64,000 bases of DNA from Pseudonocardia phyllosphaerae (GTDB lineage Bacteria; Actinomycetota; Actinomycetes; Mycobacteriales; Pseudonocardiaceae), in the NCBI RefSeq assembly GCF_046546475.1, contig NZ_JBKGXS010000004.1, positions 1 through 64,000 of the forward strand. The letters are read 5' to 3'. The position numbers and the translations under genes were made by a program. A model generated the notes under the pieces. The model searched no databases. It was given only the letters and a program-made list of their open reading frames with translations, and was not told the DNA's origin. This document shows positions 53,091-61,901 of the stretch, piece by piece; within the stretch, counting starts at the first letter, position 1; each line of letters opens with the position of its first letter.

Positions 53091-54494
53091 TCAGAGGTTG
53101 ATCATGTGGCCGGCGAGGCCGTGGATGGCCTCCTGCAGGCCCTCCGACAGCGTCGGGTGCGCGTGCACGTTGCGCGCCATCTCGTGCACGGTCAGGTCCC
53201 ACTTCTGGGCCAGGGTCAGCTCCGGCAGCAGCTCGGTGGCCTCGGCGCCGATGATGTGCCCGCCGAGCAGCTCGCCGTGGGTGTCGTCGGAGATCAGCTT
53301 GATGAAGCCGTTCGGCTCCGCCATGCCCTGCGCCTTGCCGTTCGCGGTGTACGGGAAGGTGGCGACGTTGACCTTCCAGCCCTTCTCGTCGGCGAGCTCC
53401 CGGGCCTCGGCCTCGGTGTAGCCGAAGCTCGCGACCTGCGGATTGCAGAACGTCGCGCGCGGCATCATCTTGTAGTCGAGTTCCTGGGTCTCTGCGTCGG
53501 CCAGGGTCTCGGCCGCGACGACGCCCTGGGCCTCGGCCACGTGGGCGAGCATCAGCTTCGCGGTGACGTCGCCGATCGCGTACACGTGGTCGACGTTGGT
53601 GCGCATCCGGTCGTCGATCGCGATGGCGCCACGCTCGGTGAGCTCCACGCCCAGCTTGTCCAGGCCGTAGCCGTCGACCCGCGGGGCGAACCCGATGGCC
53701 TGCACGACCTTGTCGGCGCGCAGCTCCTCGGTGCCCTTGTCCGAGGACACGGTGACGGTGACGCCCGAGCCGTCGTCGGTGATCTTCTCGACCTTGGTCG
53801 AGGTCCGGACGGTGACGCCGAGCTTCTTGTAGCGCTTGAGCAGCTCCTTGGAGACGTCGGCGTCCTCCAGCGGCAGGAGCCGGTCCAGGAACTCGACGAT
53901 CGTGACGTCGACGCCGTAGTTGGCCAGGACGTAGGCGAACTCGACGCCGATCGCGCCGGCGCCTGCGATGATGACGCTCTCCGGCAGCTCGCGGGTGAGG
54001 ATCTGCTCCTCGTAGGTCACGACGCGCTCGGACAGCGAGGTGCCCGGCAGCAGCTTGACCGTGGAGCCCGCGGCGATGATGACGTCGTCGTAGGTGACGG
54101 TCTCGGTGCCGCCCTTGGACAGCTCGACCTGGATCTCACCGGGCCCGGTGAACCGGCCGTAGCCGTCGAACTCGGTGATCTTGTTCTTCTTCATGAGGAA
54201 GTGGACGCCCTTGACGCGGCCGTCCGCGACCGTGCGGCTGCGGTCCCACGCGACGCCGAAGTCGGCGGTCACCTCACCGGAGAAGCCGAAGGTCTTCTGC
54301 TCCTTCTGCACGATGTGGGCCAGCTCGGCGTTGCGCAGCAGCGCCTTCGACGGGATGCAGCCGACGTTCAGGCAGACCCCGCCCCAGTACTTCTCCTCGA
54401 TCACCGCCACGCTCCGGCCGAGCTGGGCGGCGCGGATGGCCGCCACATATCCACCGGGTCCGGCACCGAGTACGACGACGTCGAAATGAGGCAT
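53091..54494 (-). CDS. lpdA: dihydrolipoyl dehydrogenase
   Basis: The 467-residue flavoprotein has FAD-binding GAGPGGYVAAIRAAQLGR, the redox disulfide C41 and C46 in GGVCLNVGCIPSK, NAD-binding GAGAIGVEFAYVLANYG, YAIGDVTAKLMLAHVAEAQG and the C-terminal HAHPTLSEGLQEA catalytic His-Glu pair. It reoxidises dihydrolipoamide in 2-oxoacid dehydrogenases and the glycine cleavage system. No E1/E2 genes are near. It begins 9 bases after the MarR gene, so it is probably part of a marR-lpdA operon. Confidence 0.96.
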   Translation of the reverse strand: MPHFDVVVLGAGPGGYVAAIRAAQLGRSVAVIEEKYWGGVCLNVGCIPSKALLRNAELAHIVQKEQKTFGFSGEVTADFGVAWDRSRTVADGRVKGVHFLMKKNKITEFDGYGRFTGPGEIQVELSKGGTETVTYDDVIIAAGSTVKLLPGTSLSERVVTYEEQILTRELPESVIIAGAGAIGVEFAYVLANYGVDVTIVEFLDRLLPLEDADVSKELLKRYKKLGVTVRTSTKVEKITDDGSGVTVTVSSDKGTEELRADKVVQAIGFAPRVDGYGLDKLGVELTERGAIAIDDRMRTNVDHVYAIGDVTAKLMLAHVAEAQGVVAAETLADAETQELDYKMMPRATFCNPQVASFGYTEAEARELADEKGWKVNVATFPYTANGKAQGMAEPNGFIKLISDDTHGELLGGHIIGAEATELLPELTLAQKWDLTVHEMARNVHAHPTLSEGLQEAIHGLAGHMINL

Positions 54495-54503
54495 GTGCCC
54501 AGC

Positions 54504-55022
54504 CTAGGACGCGCGTACGGCATCCGGCCCGTCCGGGCCCGCGTCCTCGCTCACCGGCCACTCCGCGCCGTCGGACAGATGGGCGACGACGGTCTCGCAG
54601 GCGTCGCGCAGCGCGGCCTGCTGGGCGGGGCTCAGTGCGTCGAACACGGCCTCGCGGACGCTCTCGACGTGGTCGGGTGCCGCGTCGGCCAGCACCCGGA
54701 ACCCCTCGTCGGTCAGTACGGCGAGCTGCCCCCGCCTGTCCGACGGGCATGCCCGCCGTTCGATCCAGCCGGTCTGCTCCATCCGGGCCACCGCGTGTGA
54801 GACGCGGCTGCGCGAGGACATCGCGGAGTCGGCCAGCACGCTCATCCGCAGGGTGCGGTCCGGCGCCTCGGAGAGCCGGACGAGGATCTCGTAGTACGCC
54901 TGGGGCATGCCCGCGCCGGCCTGCAGGCGCCGCTCGACCTTCTCCGAGACCAGCCGCTGCGCGGCCAGGAAGGCCCGCCAGGTCTGCTGTTCGGTGTCAT
55001 CGAGCCAGCGCGTGTGTTCCAC
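54504..55022 (-). CDS. MarR-family transcriptional regulator
   Basis: A 172-residue winged-helix regulator with MPQAYYEILVRLSEAPDRTL, recognition helix SSRSRVSHAVARMEQTGWIE and the wing RRACPSDRRGQLAVLTDEG. Start choice is uncertain: GTG 55022 has GGAGGG just upstream and gives MEHTRWLDDTEQQTWRAFL, as in homologues; ATG 55040 lies within an operator-like repeat. It is divergent from yceI and followed by lpdA after 9 bases. It likely represses itself and yceI through the inverted repeat between them. Confidence 0.88.
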   Translation of the reverse strand: MEHTRWLDDTEQQTWRAFLAAQRLVSEKVERRLQAGAGMPQAYYEILVRLSEAPDRTLRMSVLADSAMSSRSRVSHAVARMEQTGWIERRACPSDRRGQLAVLTDEGFRVLADAAPDHVESVREAVFDALSPAQQAALRDACETVVAHLSDGAEWPVSEDAGPDGPDAVRAS

Positions 55023-55039
55023 GTCACCCTCCGGAATCA

Positions 55040-55092
55040 TTGAGCACTCACATTGTTGTTCATAGTATTGCTCTCAACAAGTGAGAGTTCAA
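55040..55092. promoter_or_regulatory. large inverted repeat between marR and yceI (MarR operator)
   Basis: TTGAGCACTCACATTGTTG (55040-55058) and CAACAAGTGAGAGTTCAA (55075-55092) form a long near-perfect inverted repeat around a 16-base centre that contains tatt/tagtat. The region is unusually AT-rich for this genome. Placement between divergent marR and yceI fits a MarR binding site overlapping both promoters. Confidence 0.65.
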
Positions 55093-55115
55093 CCAGTTTA
55101 ACGGAGGATGTCGAC

Positions 55116-55673
55116 ATGACCACAGCCACGAAGATCCCCGGCTACGTCGCGGGCACCTGGGACATCGACCCGGTCCACTCCGACGTCTCCTTCGTCGTCC
55201 GTCACATGATGGTCAGCAAGGTCCGCGGCGGGTTCGAGAAGGTCTCCGGCGAGATCATCACCGGTGAGGCCATCGAGGACTCGACGGTCATCGCCACCAT
55301 CGACGCCACCACCCTGACCACCGGCAACGACCAGCGTGACGAGCACGTCCGGTCCAACGACTTCTTCGACACCGCGACCTACCCCGAGTGGACGTTCGCC
55401 TCCACCGGGCTCGCCGCCAAGGGTGACGACTACGTCCTCACCGGCGACCTCACGATCAAGGGTGTCACGAAGTCCGTGCAGCTCGACCTCGAGCTGGGCG
55501 GCTTCGGCCCCGACGCGTGGGGCGGCACCCGGGCCGGCTTCACCGCCACCGGCTCGATCAACCGTTCCGACTTCGGTGTGGACATCTCCCTGCCGATGGA
55601 CGGCGGCGGCGTCGTCGTCAGCGAGAAGGTCGGCGTGGAGCTCGAGATCCAGGCCGTGCTGCGCACCTCCTGA
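55116..55673 (+). CDS. YceI family protein
   Basis: A 185-residue lipocalin-like beta-barrel of the YceI family, which binds isoprenoid-type lipids: WDIDPVHSDVSFVVRHMMVS, GGFEKVSGEI, TFASTGLAAKGDDYVLTGDL and TGSINRSDFGVDISLPMDGG are diagnostic. No signal peptide is present, as for many actinobacterial members. ACGGAGGA about 8 bases before ATG 55116 fixes the start. It is divergent from marR. Confidence 0.93.
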   Translation: MTTATKIPGYVAGTWDIDPVHSDVSFVVRHMMVSKVRGGFEKVSGEIITGEAIEDSTVIATIDATTLTTGNDQRDEHVRSNDFFDTATYPEWTFASTGLAAKGDDYVLTGDLTIKGVTKSVQLDLELGGFGPDAWGGTRAGFTATGSINRSDFGVDISLPMDGGGVVVSEKVGVELEIQAVLRTS

Positions 55674-55693
55674 GCACTCCCCCGCACGTCCGC

Positions 55694-55729
55694 CGAGCCC
55701 CGGCCCGCATTTCGCGGGACCGGGGCTCG
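55694..55729 (+). terminator. hairpin after yceI
   Basis: cgagccccggcccgc (55694-55708) pairs with 55714-55729 except for one bulged A, closing a short loop. It starts 21 bases after the yceI stop. Confidence 0.75.
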
Positions 55730-55828
55730 CGTGTGTGTGCTGCCCGAACTGTGCCAAACACCGCATATCGGATGTTCCGGTACGTTCGGGACCGGGGAGA
55801 CCGTCCCCCGGACAAGGGGGTCCGCAGC

Positions 55829-57514
55829 ATGTCCACGACCGAGTCCACCGACGACGCCCGAACCACCGACGACTCCGCGCCACCGGGCCGGGCCGGCCCG
55901 GGCGGCCCGCCGGCGGGGTCCGGGGGAAATACCTCGGCCGACGGCCGTTCCCCGCGCACCACCTGGGCGCTGCGCGCGCTCGGGCTCGGTCTCGCCGGGC
56001 TGACCTGGCTGCTGCTCGGCGCCGCGGACACCCTGGCGCCGGAGGCCCGGATGGTGGCCGCGGTCGGCGTCCTCATGGCCGCTTGGTGGGTGACCGAGGC
56101 GATCCCGCTCTCGGCCACTGCGCTGCTGCCGATCGTGGCGTTCCCGCTGTTCGGCGTGGTGGGGGTCGGGGACACGACCGCGAACTACGGCGACCCGATC
56201 GTCTTCCTGTTCATGGGCGGGTTCCTCATCGCGATCGCGATGCAGAAGTGGCAGCTGCACCGGCGGATCGCGCTGCTCACGCTGCTCACGGTCGGGACGA
56301 CACCCACCCGGATCGTGCTCGGCATCATGATCGCGACCGGGTTCCTGTCGATGTGGGTGTCCAACACCGCGACCACCCTGATGATGCTGCCGATCGCGCT
56401 GTCGGTCCTGGCACTGGTCGCCGAGCGCGCGGGTGGCGCAGGCGACGCCGTACGGCGGGGCGCCCCGATCAGCGAGACGGTGCGCGACCCGGCGGTGCGG
56501 ACGTTCGGCGTCGGCCTGGTGCTCTCGGTCGCGTGGGCGTCGTCGATCGGCGGCCTCGGCACCCTGCTGGGCAGCCCGCCGAACGCGATCGTCGCCGCCT
56601 ACGTCTCCGACGAACTCGGCCGCGAGATCGGCTTCCTCGGCTGGATGCAGCTGGGCGTGCCGATCGCCGTGGTGTTCATCGGCGTCGCGTGGTTCCTCAT
56701 CACCCGGTTCCTGTTCCGCACGACGCTCACCGAGATCCCCGGCGGCCGCGAGATGATCACCGGGCAGCTGGCGGAGATGGGCCCGGTCAGCCCCGCGGAG
56801 AAACGGGTGCTCGCGGTGTTCGCCGGTGCCGCGTTCCTCTGGATCGTGCCGGGCATCCTGTCCGAGTTCGCCGCCGTCGAGGCCGTGCTGCCGTGGATCG
56901 GCGACCTGAACGACACCGCGATCGCCATCGCCGCAGGCGTGGCGCTGTTCCTGATCCCGGCCGGCTCGGTGCCGCCCGGTGAGGCCCGGTCCGGGGAGGC
57001 ACCGAACACCGGGCGGCCGTTCCGGATGCTGCTGGTCTGGGAGGATGCGCAGAAGGGCCTGCCCTGGGGCGTGCTGGTGCTCTTCGGCGGTGGCCTCGCC
57101 CTCGCCGGTGCGGTCGCCTCCAGCGGGCTCGACGAGTTCATCGGCGCCAGCGTCGCCGGTCTCGGCGTGCTGCCGATCCTCCTGCTGGTCGCCGCGGTCG
57201 TGACGATCGTGCTGTTCCTGACCGAGGTCACCAGCAACACCGCGACCGCCGCGACGTTCATCCCGGTCCTCGGCGGGGTCGCCCTCGGCATCGGCGCCGA
57301 CTCGATGACCCTGCTGATCCCGGCCGCACTGGCTGCGACGTGCGCGTTCATGCTCCCGGTCGGGACGCCGCCGAACGCGATCGTCTTCGGCTCCGGGGTG
57401 GTCACCATCGGTCAGATGGCCCGCGGCGGGATGGCGCTGAACGTCGTCGGCGTCATCGTGATCACGCTGTTCGCGTGGCTGCTCGGCGGCTGGGCACTGG
57501 GCCTGCAGTTCTGA
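55829..57514 (+). CDS. DASS/SLC13 family anion:sodium symporter
   Basis: A 561-residue transporter with about eleven membrane helices. The two SNT motifs (VSNTATTLM and TSNTATAAT) and the LGSPPNAIV and GTPPNAIVFGSG hairpin-loop motifs identify a divalent-anion/dicarboxylate:sodium symporter. A 50-residue disordered N-terminus precedes the first helix. ATG 55829 has AAGGGGG upstream. Substrate probably a C4-dicarboxylate, citrate or sulfate; not decidable. It converges on mpa. Confidence 0.92.
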   Translation: MSTTESTDDARTTDDSAPPGRAGPGGPPAGSGGNTSADGRSPRTTWALRALGLGLAGLTWLLLGAADTLAPEARMVAAVGVLMAAWWVTEAIPLSATALLPIVAFPLFGVVGVGDTTANYGDPIVFLFMGGFLIAIAMQKWQLHRRIALLTLLTVGTTPTRIVLGIMIATGFLSMWVSNTATTLMMLPIALSVLALVAERAGGAGDAVRRGAPISETVRDPAVRTFGVGLVLSVAWASSIGGLGTLLGSPPNAIVAAYVSDELGREIGFLGWMQLGVPIAVVFIGVAWFLITRFLFRTTLTEIPGGREMITGQLAEMGPVSPAEKRVLAVFAGAAFLWIVPGILSEFAAVEAVLPWIGDLNDTAIAIAAGVALFLIPAGSVPPGEARSGEAPNTGRPFRMLLVWEDAQKGLPWGVLVLFGGGLALAGAVASSGLDEFIGASVAGLGVLPILLLVAAVVTIVLFLTEVTSNTATAATFIPVLGGVALGIGADSMTLLIPAALAATCAFMLPVGTPPNAIVFGSGVVTIGQMARGGMALNVVGVIVITLFAWLLGGWALGLQF

Positions 57515-57531
57515 TGCCGGCCCGGCACGCG

Positions 57532-57563
57532 ACCGGCCCCGCCGCGACTGCGACGGGGCCGGT
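57532..57563. terminator. bidirectional terminator between the DASS transporter gene and mpa
   Basis: accggccccg (57532-57541) pairs perfectly with cggggccggt (57554-57563) in the 64-base convergent gap. Confidence 0.75.
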
Positions 57564-57578
57564 GCGGTGCTGCCGGTG

Positions 57579-59399
57579 CTACAGGTACTGGCCGGTGTTC
57601 GACGCGGTGTCGATGGCCCGCCCCGCGGCGTCGTTCTTCCCGGTGACCAGCGTGCGGATGTAGACGATCCGCTCGCCCTTCTTGCCCGAGATCCGGGCCC
57701 AGTCGTCCGGGTTGGTGGTGTTCGGGAGGTCCTCGTTCTCGGCGAACTCGTCGACGATCGCGTCGAGCAGGTGCTGGACCCGCAGGCCCGGCTGCCCGGA
57801 CTCGAGCACCGACTTGATCGCGGACTTCTTCGCCCGGTCGACGATGTTCTGGATCATCGCGCCGGAGTTGAAGTCCTTGAAGTAGAGGGTCTCCTTGTCA
57901 CCGTTGGCGTAGGTGACCTCCAGGAACCGGTTCTCCTCCGACTCGTCGTACATCCGCTCGACGATGCGCTGGATCATGCCGTCGACGCAGGCCTTGCGGC
58001 TGCCGCCGAACTCGGCGATGTCCTCGTCGTGGATGGGCAGCGACTCGGTGATGTACTTGGAGAAGATGTCCTGCGCGCCCTCGGCGTCCGGACGCTCGAT
58101 CTTGATCTTCACGTCGAGCCGGCCGGGCCGCAGGATCGCCGGGTCGATCATGTCCTCGCGGTTCGAGGCGCCGATGACGATGACGTTCTCCAGTCCCTCG
58201 ACGCCGTCGATCTCGGCGAGGAGCTGGGGCACGATCGTCGTCTCGACGTCGGAGGACACACCCGAGCCACGGGTGCGGAAGATCGAGTCCATCTCGTCGA
58301 AGAACACGATCACCGGGGTGCCGGCCGAGGCCTTCTCCCTGGCCCGCTGGAAGATCAGCCGGATGTGCCGCTCGGTCTCGCCGACGAACTTGTTGAGCAG
58401 CTCCGGGCCCTTGATGTTGAGGAAGAACGCGCGACCCTCGTCCGGGTCGTCGCCCCGCTGCTTGGCGATCTTCTTCGCCAGCGAGTTCGCAACCGCCTTC
58501 GCGATCAGCGTCTTCCCGCAGCCGGGCGGCCCGTAGAGCAGGACGCCCTTGGGAGGCGCCAGCTCGTAGGTGGTGAACAGCTCGGTGTGCAGGAACGGCA
58601 GCTCGACCGCGTCCTGGATCTGCTCGATCTGCCGGGACAGACCACCGATGTCGCCGTAGGAGATGTCCGGGACCTCCTCCAGCACGAGGTCCTCGACCTC
58701 GGCCTTGGCGACCCGCTCGTAGGCGTAGCCCGCCCGCGAGTCGACCATGAGGGAGTCACCGGACTTGAGGGCACTGGTGCCCTCCTCCGCGCCGAGCTCG
58801 AACAGCGGCGCGGCCAGCCAGACCACGCGCTCCTCGTCCGAGTGGCCGACCACCAGGCCGCGGCCGGCGGTGCCGTCCTCGCCCGGGCGGTCGATGATCT
58901 CGCGCAGCGAGTAGAGGTCGCCCACCTGTTCGAAGCCCATGGCCTCGACGACGGTGAGTGCCTCGTTGAGCCGCACGGACTGGCCGCTCTGCAGCTGCTC
59001 GCCCTCCACCGCAGGCGACACCGGGACACGCATCCGGCGGCCGGAGGTGAACACGTCGACGGTGTCGTCGTCGTAGCGGCCGAGGAACACCCCGTACCCC
59101 GACGGCGGCTGGGCCAGCCGGTCGACCTCCTCGCGGAGCGCGACCAGCTGTCCCCGAGCCTCCTTGAGGGTCTCGGTGAGCTTCTCGTTGCGGGCGTTCA
59201 GGGCGGAGAGCCTGCTCGTGGTCTCGGCCAGGCGCTGTTCCAGCACACGGGCGTGCCGGGGGGTCTCGCTCAACCGCGCGCGCAGCGACGCGATCTCGCT
59301 CTCGAGGTGACGGATGTGCTCAGCGGCCTCAGCGTCGCTGAGATCGCGATCAGATTGGACGTCCTGCCTGCCGGGACCGTCGTCGTAGGGGTGGTTCAC
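57579..59399 (-). CDS. mpa: proteasome-associated AAA ATPase Mpa/ARC
   Basis: The 606-residue ring ATPase recognises pupylated proteins and threads them into the 20S proteasome. A coiled coil (about 25-95) binds Pup, tandem OB domains (about 97-245) follow, then AAA with Walker A GPPGCGKT (290-297), Walker B VIVFFDEMDS and ASNREDMIDPAILRPGRLD. The C-terminal QYL, which docks into PrcA pockets, is intact. It is separated from dop by a cargo block of about 5.5 kb. Confidence 0.96.
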   Translation of the reverse strand: MNHPYDDGPGRQDVQSDRDLSDAEAAEHIRHLESEIASLRARLSETPRHARVLEQRLAETTSRLSALNARNEKLTETLKEARGQLVALREEVDRLAQPPSGYGVFLGRYDDDTVDVFTSGRRMRVPVSPAVEGEQLQSGQSVRLNEALTVVEAMGFEQVGDLYSLREIIDRPGEDGTAGRGLVVGHSDEERVVWLAAPLFELGAEEGTSALKSGDSLMVDSRAGYAYERVAKAEVEDLVLEEVPDISYGDIGGLSRQIEQIQDAVELPFLHTELFTTYELAPPKGVLLYGPPGCGKTLIAKAVANSLAKKIAKQRGDDPDEGRAFFLNIKGPELLNKFVGETERHIRLIFQRAREKASAGTPVIVFFDEMDSIFRTRGSGVSSDVETTIVPQLLAEIDGVEGLENVIVIGASNREDMIDPAILRPGRLDVKIKIERPDAEGAQDIFSKYITESLPIHDEDIAEFGGSRKACVDGMIQRIVERMYDESEENRFLEVTYANGDKETLYFKDFNSGAMIQNIVDRAKKSAIKSVLESGQPGLRVQHLLDAIVDEFAENEDLPNTTNPDDWARISGKKGERIVYIRTLVTGKNDAAGRAIDTASNTGQYL

Positions 59400-59613
59400 G
59401 GCAGCCTCCCTCCGTGTTCCGTCTCACCACGGTACCCGTAGGGGGTGACCGCGAAAGTGCGTCGAACCGGTGATCCGGGCCTCAGCCGGTCGGCACCATG
59501 TGGTCACTCTGCGGCTTCGTGGCCGTCACCGCCACGTCCACACGGATGGGAGTTTGTGAACTTCTTGTTTTCCGGCCCGGGCGCGTCGCGGCCCGGTGCC
59601 GTTCACCCGGTGA

Positions 59614-60735
59614 TCACTTGGACTGCGGCCTGCGCTGCGGCCGGGGCGGGGTCACGCCGTCGGCCAGACGCCGTGTGGTCAGCAGGAACGCGGTGTGCGC
59701 GATCATCCGGTGCTCCGGCCGGACGGCCAGCCCGACGACGTGCCACGGCCGGATCATCGACTCCCACGCCTGCGGCTCGGTCCAGCACTGCATCTCGCGC
59801 AGCTTCTCGGTGAGCGCCGAGAGCTGGGTCGTCGTCGCGACGTAGCCGACGAGCACTCCCCCGGGCACCAGTGCGTCCCGCACGGTGTCCAGGACGTCCC
59901 ACGGGGACAGCATGTCCAGCACGACGCGGTCGACCTCGCCGCGGAAGTCCCGGACGTCGCCGACGGTCAGGTCCCAGTGCGGCGGGCGGTGCCCGAAGAA
60001 CGTCTCGACGTTGGAGAGCGCGTGCGGGGCGTGGTCGTCGCGGATCTCGTAGGACGTCACCGACCCGGTCGGCCCGACGGCCTGCAGCAGCGAGCAGGTC
60101 AGCGCACCCGAGCCCGCGCCGGCCTCGAGGACGCGGGCGCCCGGGAAGACGTCGCCCCACATCAGGATCTGCGCGGCGTCCTTGGGATAGATGACCTGCG
60201 CGCCCCGGGGCATGGACAGGACGTAGTCGGCGAGCATCGGGCGCAGCGCCAGGTACGGCGTGTTCGACGCCGACCGCACGATGCTGCCCTCGGGCTCACC
60301 GATGAGGTCGTCGTGCGCGATCTGGCCGCGGTGGGTGTGGTACGCGCCGCCGGTCTCCAGGACCAGCGTGTAGTGCCGCCGCTTGGCGTCGGTGAGCTGG
60401 ACCCGGTCGCCGGGACGGAACGGGCCACCGCGGCGGGGTGGCTCCCAGACGGCCGCGCCGGGGGTGTCCGCGGTGTCGCCGGAGGCAGCGGCCTCGCCGG
60501 GAGCTGCGGTCTCGCCCGGGACTGCAGCCTCGCCGGGGACTGCGGCCTCACCGGGGACTGCGGCCTCGCCGGGGACTGCGGCCTCACCGTGAGCTGCGGT
60601 CTCGCCGGGCGCAGCCATCGGGTCGGCACCGTTCGCGGCCGGGGACGCGTCGGCGGGGGCTGTCGCGGGGGCTGTGGGGACGTCCCCGGGAGCGACGTCG
60701 GCGGAGGTCTCGGCGGAGCCGGGCTGGTCGTGCAC
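59614..60735 (-). CDS. trmI: tRNA (adenine-58-N1)-methyltransferase TrmI with repetitive N-terminal extension
   Basis: The conserved core (last 280 residues) is TrmI: FRPGDRVQLTDAKRRHYTLV, IYPKDAAQILMWGDVFPGAR, SAM site VLEAGAGSGALTCSLL, DHAPHALSNVETFFG and DMLSPWDVLDTVRDALVPGG. It makes m1A58 in the T-loop of tRNA. About 90 residues of Ala/Pro/Gly/Glu-rich sequence precede it, including five GEAAVP-like hexapeptide repeats. The start is unclear: GTG 60735 is used; ATG 60618 and GTG 60870 are alternatives. The gene lies next to mpa as in mycobacteria. Confidence 0.93.
   Translation of the reverse strand: MHDQPGSAETSADVAPGDVPTAPATAPADASPAANGADPMAAPGETAAHGEAAVPGEAAVPGEAAVPGEAAVPGETAAPGEAAASGDTADTPGAAVWEPPRRGGPFRPGDRVQLTDAKRRHYTLVLETGGAYHTHRGQIAHDDLIGEPEGSIVRSASNTPYLALRPMLADYVLSMPRGAQVIYPKDAAQILMWGDVFPGARVLEAGAGSGALTCSLLQAVGPTGSVTSYEIRDDHAPHALSNVETFFGHRPPHWDLTVGDVRDFRGEVDRVVLDMLSPWDVLDTVRDALVPGGVLVGYVATTTQLSALTEKLREMQCWTEPQAWESMIRPWHVVGLAVRPEHRMIAHTAFLLTTRRLADGVTPPRPQRRPQSK
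60478..60606. repeat. 18-bp tandem repeats in the trmI N-terminal extension
   Basis: Roughly seven degenerate copies of an 18-base unit near gcggcctcgccggggact occupy this stretch; the central four (about 60520-60590) are nearly identical. In the minus-strand gene they encode GEAAVP-type hexapeptides. Confidence 0.75.
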
Positions 60736-61049
60736 GGACGACGACGCTAACGGCGCGTCCCGGCTCCCGGTCGGGCGGGGCTCCCCGTCGTCGCAGCCGT
60801 CGTCGCAGCACAGCGTTTCCGGCCGCAGCACATGCCGCAGCGTGTGCCACGTACGGAATCGGTCTGCCACGCCGGTTCCCGCGGGCGGGGGCACACCCCG
60901 TGGCGGGTCGCCACACCGGAAATATCGGGTGTGCCGACCGGGCCCGGGGTGTGTGGTGCGGCGCCGGGGTGTGGGAACGCCGGGGCACCGGGCGGTGCAG
61001 GCCCGCCGCGGCGGCGTCACTGTCGGACCCCTCGCCTAGCCTCGTCGTC
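60736..61049. other. divergent intergenic region between trmI and the RecB-like gene
   Basis: About 314 bases. It must hold both promoters, but no clear -35/-10 pair is recognised. On the trmI side the frame stays open to GTG 60870 and beyond, so part may be coding. A short cgtcgtcgcagc-type direct repeat lies near 60790-60810. Nothing else was seen. Confidence 0.4.
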
Positions 61050-61901
61050 GTGACCGCACCACCCGAGCAGCAGGCCGCCGAGCGGCGCGCACCGGCCCTG
61101 TCGCCGTCGCGCGCCGCGGACTTCCGGCGCTGCCCGCTGCTCTACCGGTTCCGGGCGGTCGACCGGCTGCCCGAGCCGCTGTCGCGGGCGCAGGTGCGGG
61201 GCACGCTGGTGCACGCCGTCCTGGAGCGGCTGTTCGCGCTCGACCCGGCCGCCCGCACCCCGGACGCCGCGCGGGCACTGCTCGGCCCGTGCTGGGACGA
61301 GCTGGCCGAGGCCGAGCCGGCGGCCACGGAGCTGTTCGCCACCCCCGACGAGCTCGCGGTGTGGCTGGACTCGGCTTCGGCACTGCTCGACACCTACTTC
61401 GCGCTGGAGGACCCGGCTCAGGTCACGGCGTCGTCGGTCGAGGAGCGGGTGGAGACCGAGCTGACCGGCGAGCAGGGCCCGGTGCCCTTGCGCGGCATCA
61501 TCGACCGGCTCGACGAGGGCCCGGACGGCACCCTTCGCGTGATCGACTACAAGACCGGTGCGACGCCCGGTGAGGGCTTCGAGGGTTCGGCACTGTTCCA
61601 GCTGAAGTTCTACGCGCTGGCCGTGCTGCTGGCCCGCGGCCGTGTCCCCGACGAGCTGCGCCTGCTCTACCTGTCCGACGGCACCGCACTCACCTACCGC
61701 CCCGACGAGGCCGAGCTGCACCGCTTCGCCCGCCTGCTCGACGCCGTCTGGTCGGCCATCCGCCGCGCCGCACCGACCGGCGACTTCCGGCCGAACCGCG
61801 GCTCCGCCTGCCGGTTCTGCGACCACCGCGACCGCTGCCCCGCCTGGGAGGGAACGCCGCCGCCGTACCCGGGGTGGCCGGGCGCCACGACCGAGGCATG
61901 A
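61050..61901 (+). CDS. RecB family exonuclease (PD-(D/E)XK)
   Basis: A 283-residue stand-alone nuclease domain. It starts with LSPSRAADFRRCPLLYRFRA, then RGTLVHAVLERLF, and the catalytic PD-(D/E)XK core is in GIIDRLDE and RVIDYKTG. The C-terminal CRFCDHRDRCP, together with the Cys in DFRRCPL, has the spacing of the Cas4/AddB-type [4Fe-4S] cluster. It matches the position of M. tuberculosis Rv2119. The stop overlaps the next gene by 4 bases (ATGA). Confidence 0.9.
   Translation: MTAPPEQQAAERRAPALSPSRAADFRRCPLLYRFRAVDRLPEPLSRAQVRGTLVHAVLERLFALDPAARTPDAARALLGPCWDELAEAEPAATELFATPDELAVWLDSASALLDTYFALEDPAQVTASSVEERVETELTGEQGPVPLRGIIDRLDEGPDGTLRVIDYKTGATPGEGFEGSALFQLKFYALAVLLARGRVPDELRLLYLSDGTALTYRPDEAELHRFARLLDAVWSAIRRAAPTGDFRPNRGSACRFCDHRDRCPAWEGTPPPYPGWPGATTEA

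Noticed and set aside
60478..60606. Possible CRISPR-like array
   Set aside because: Units are 18 bases, contiguous, without spacers, and lie in frame in trmI; they are coding minisatellite repeats.
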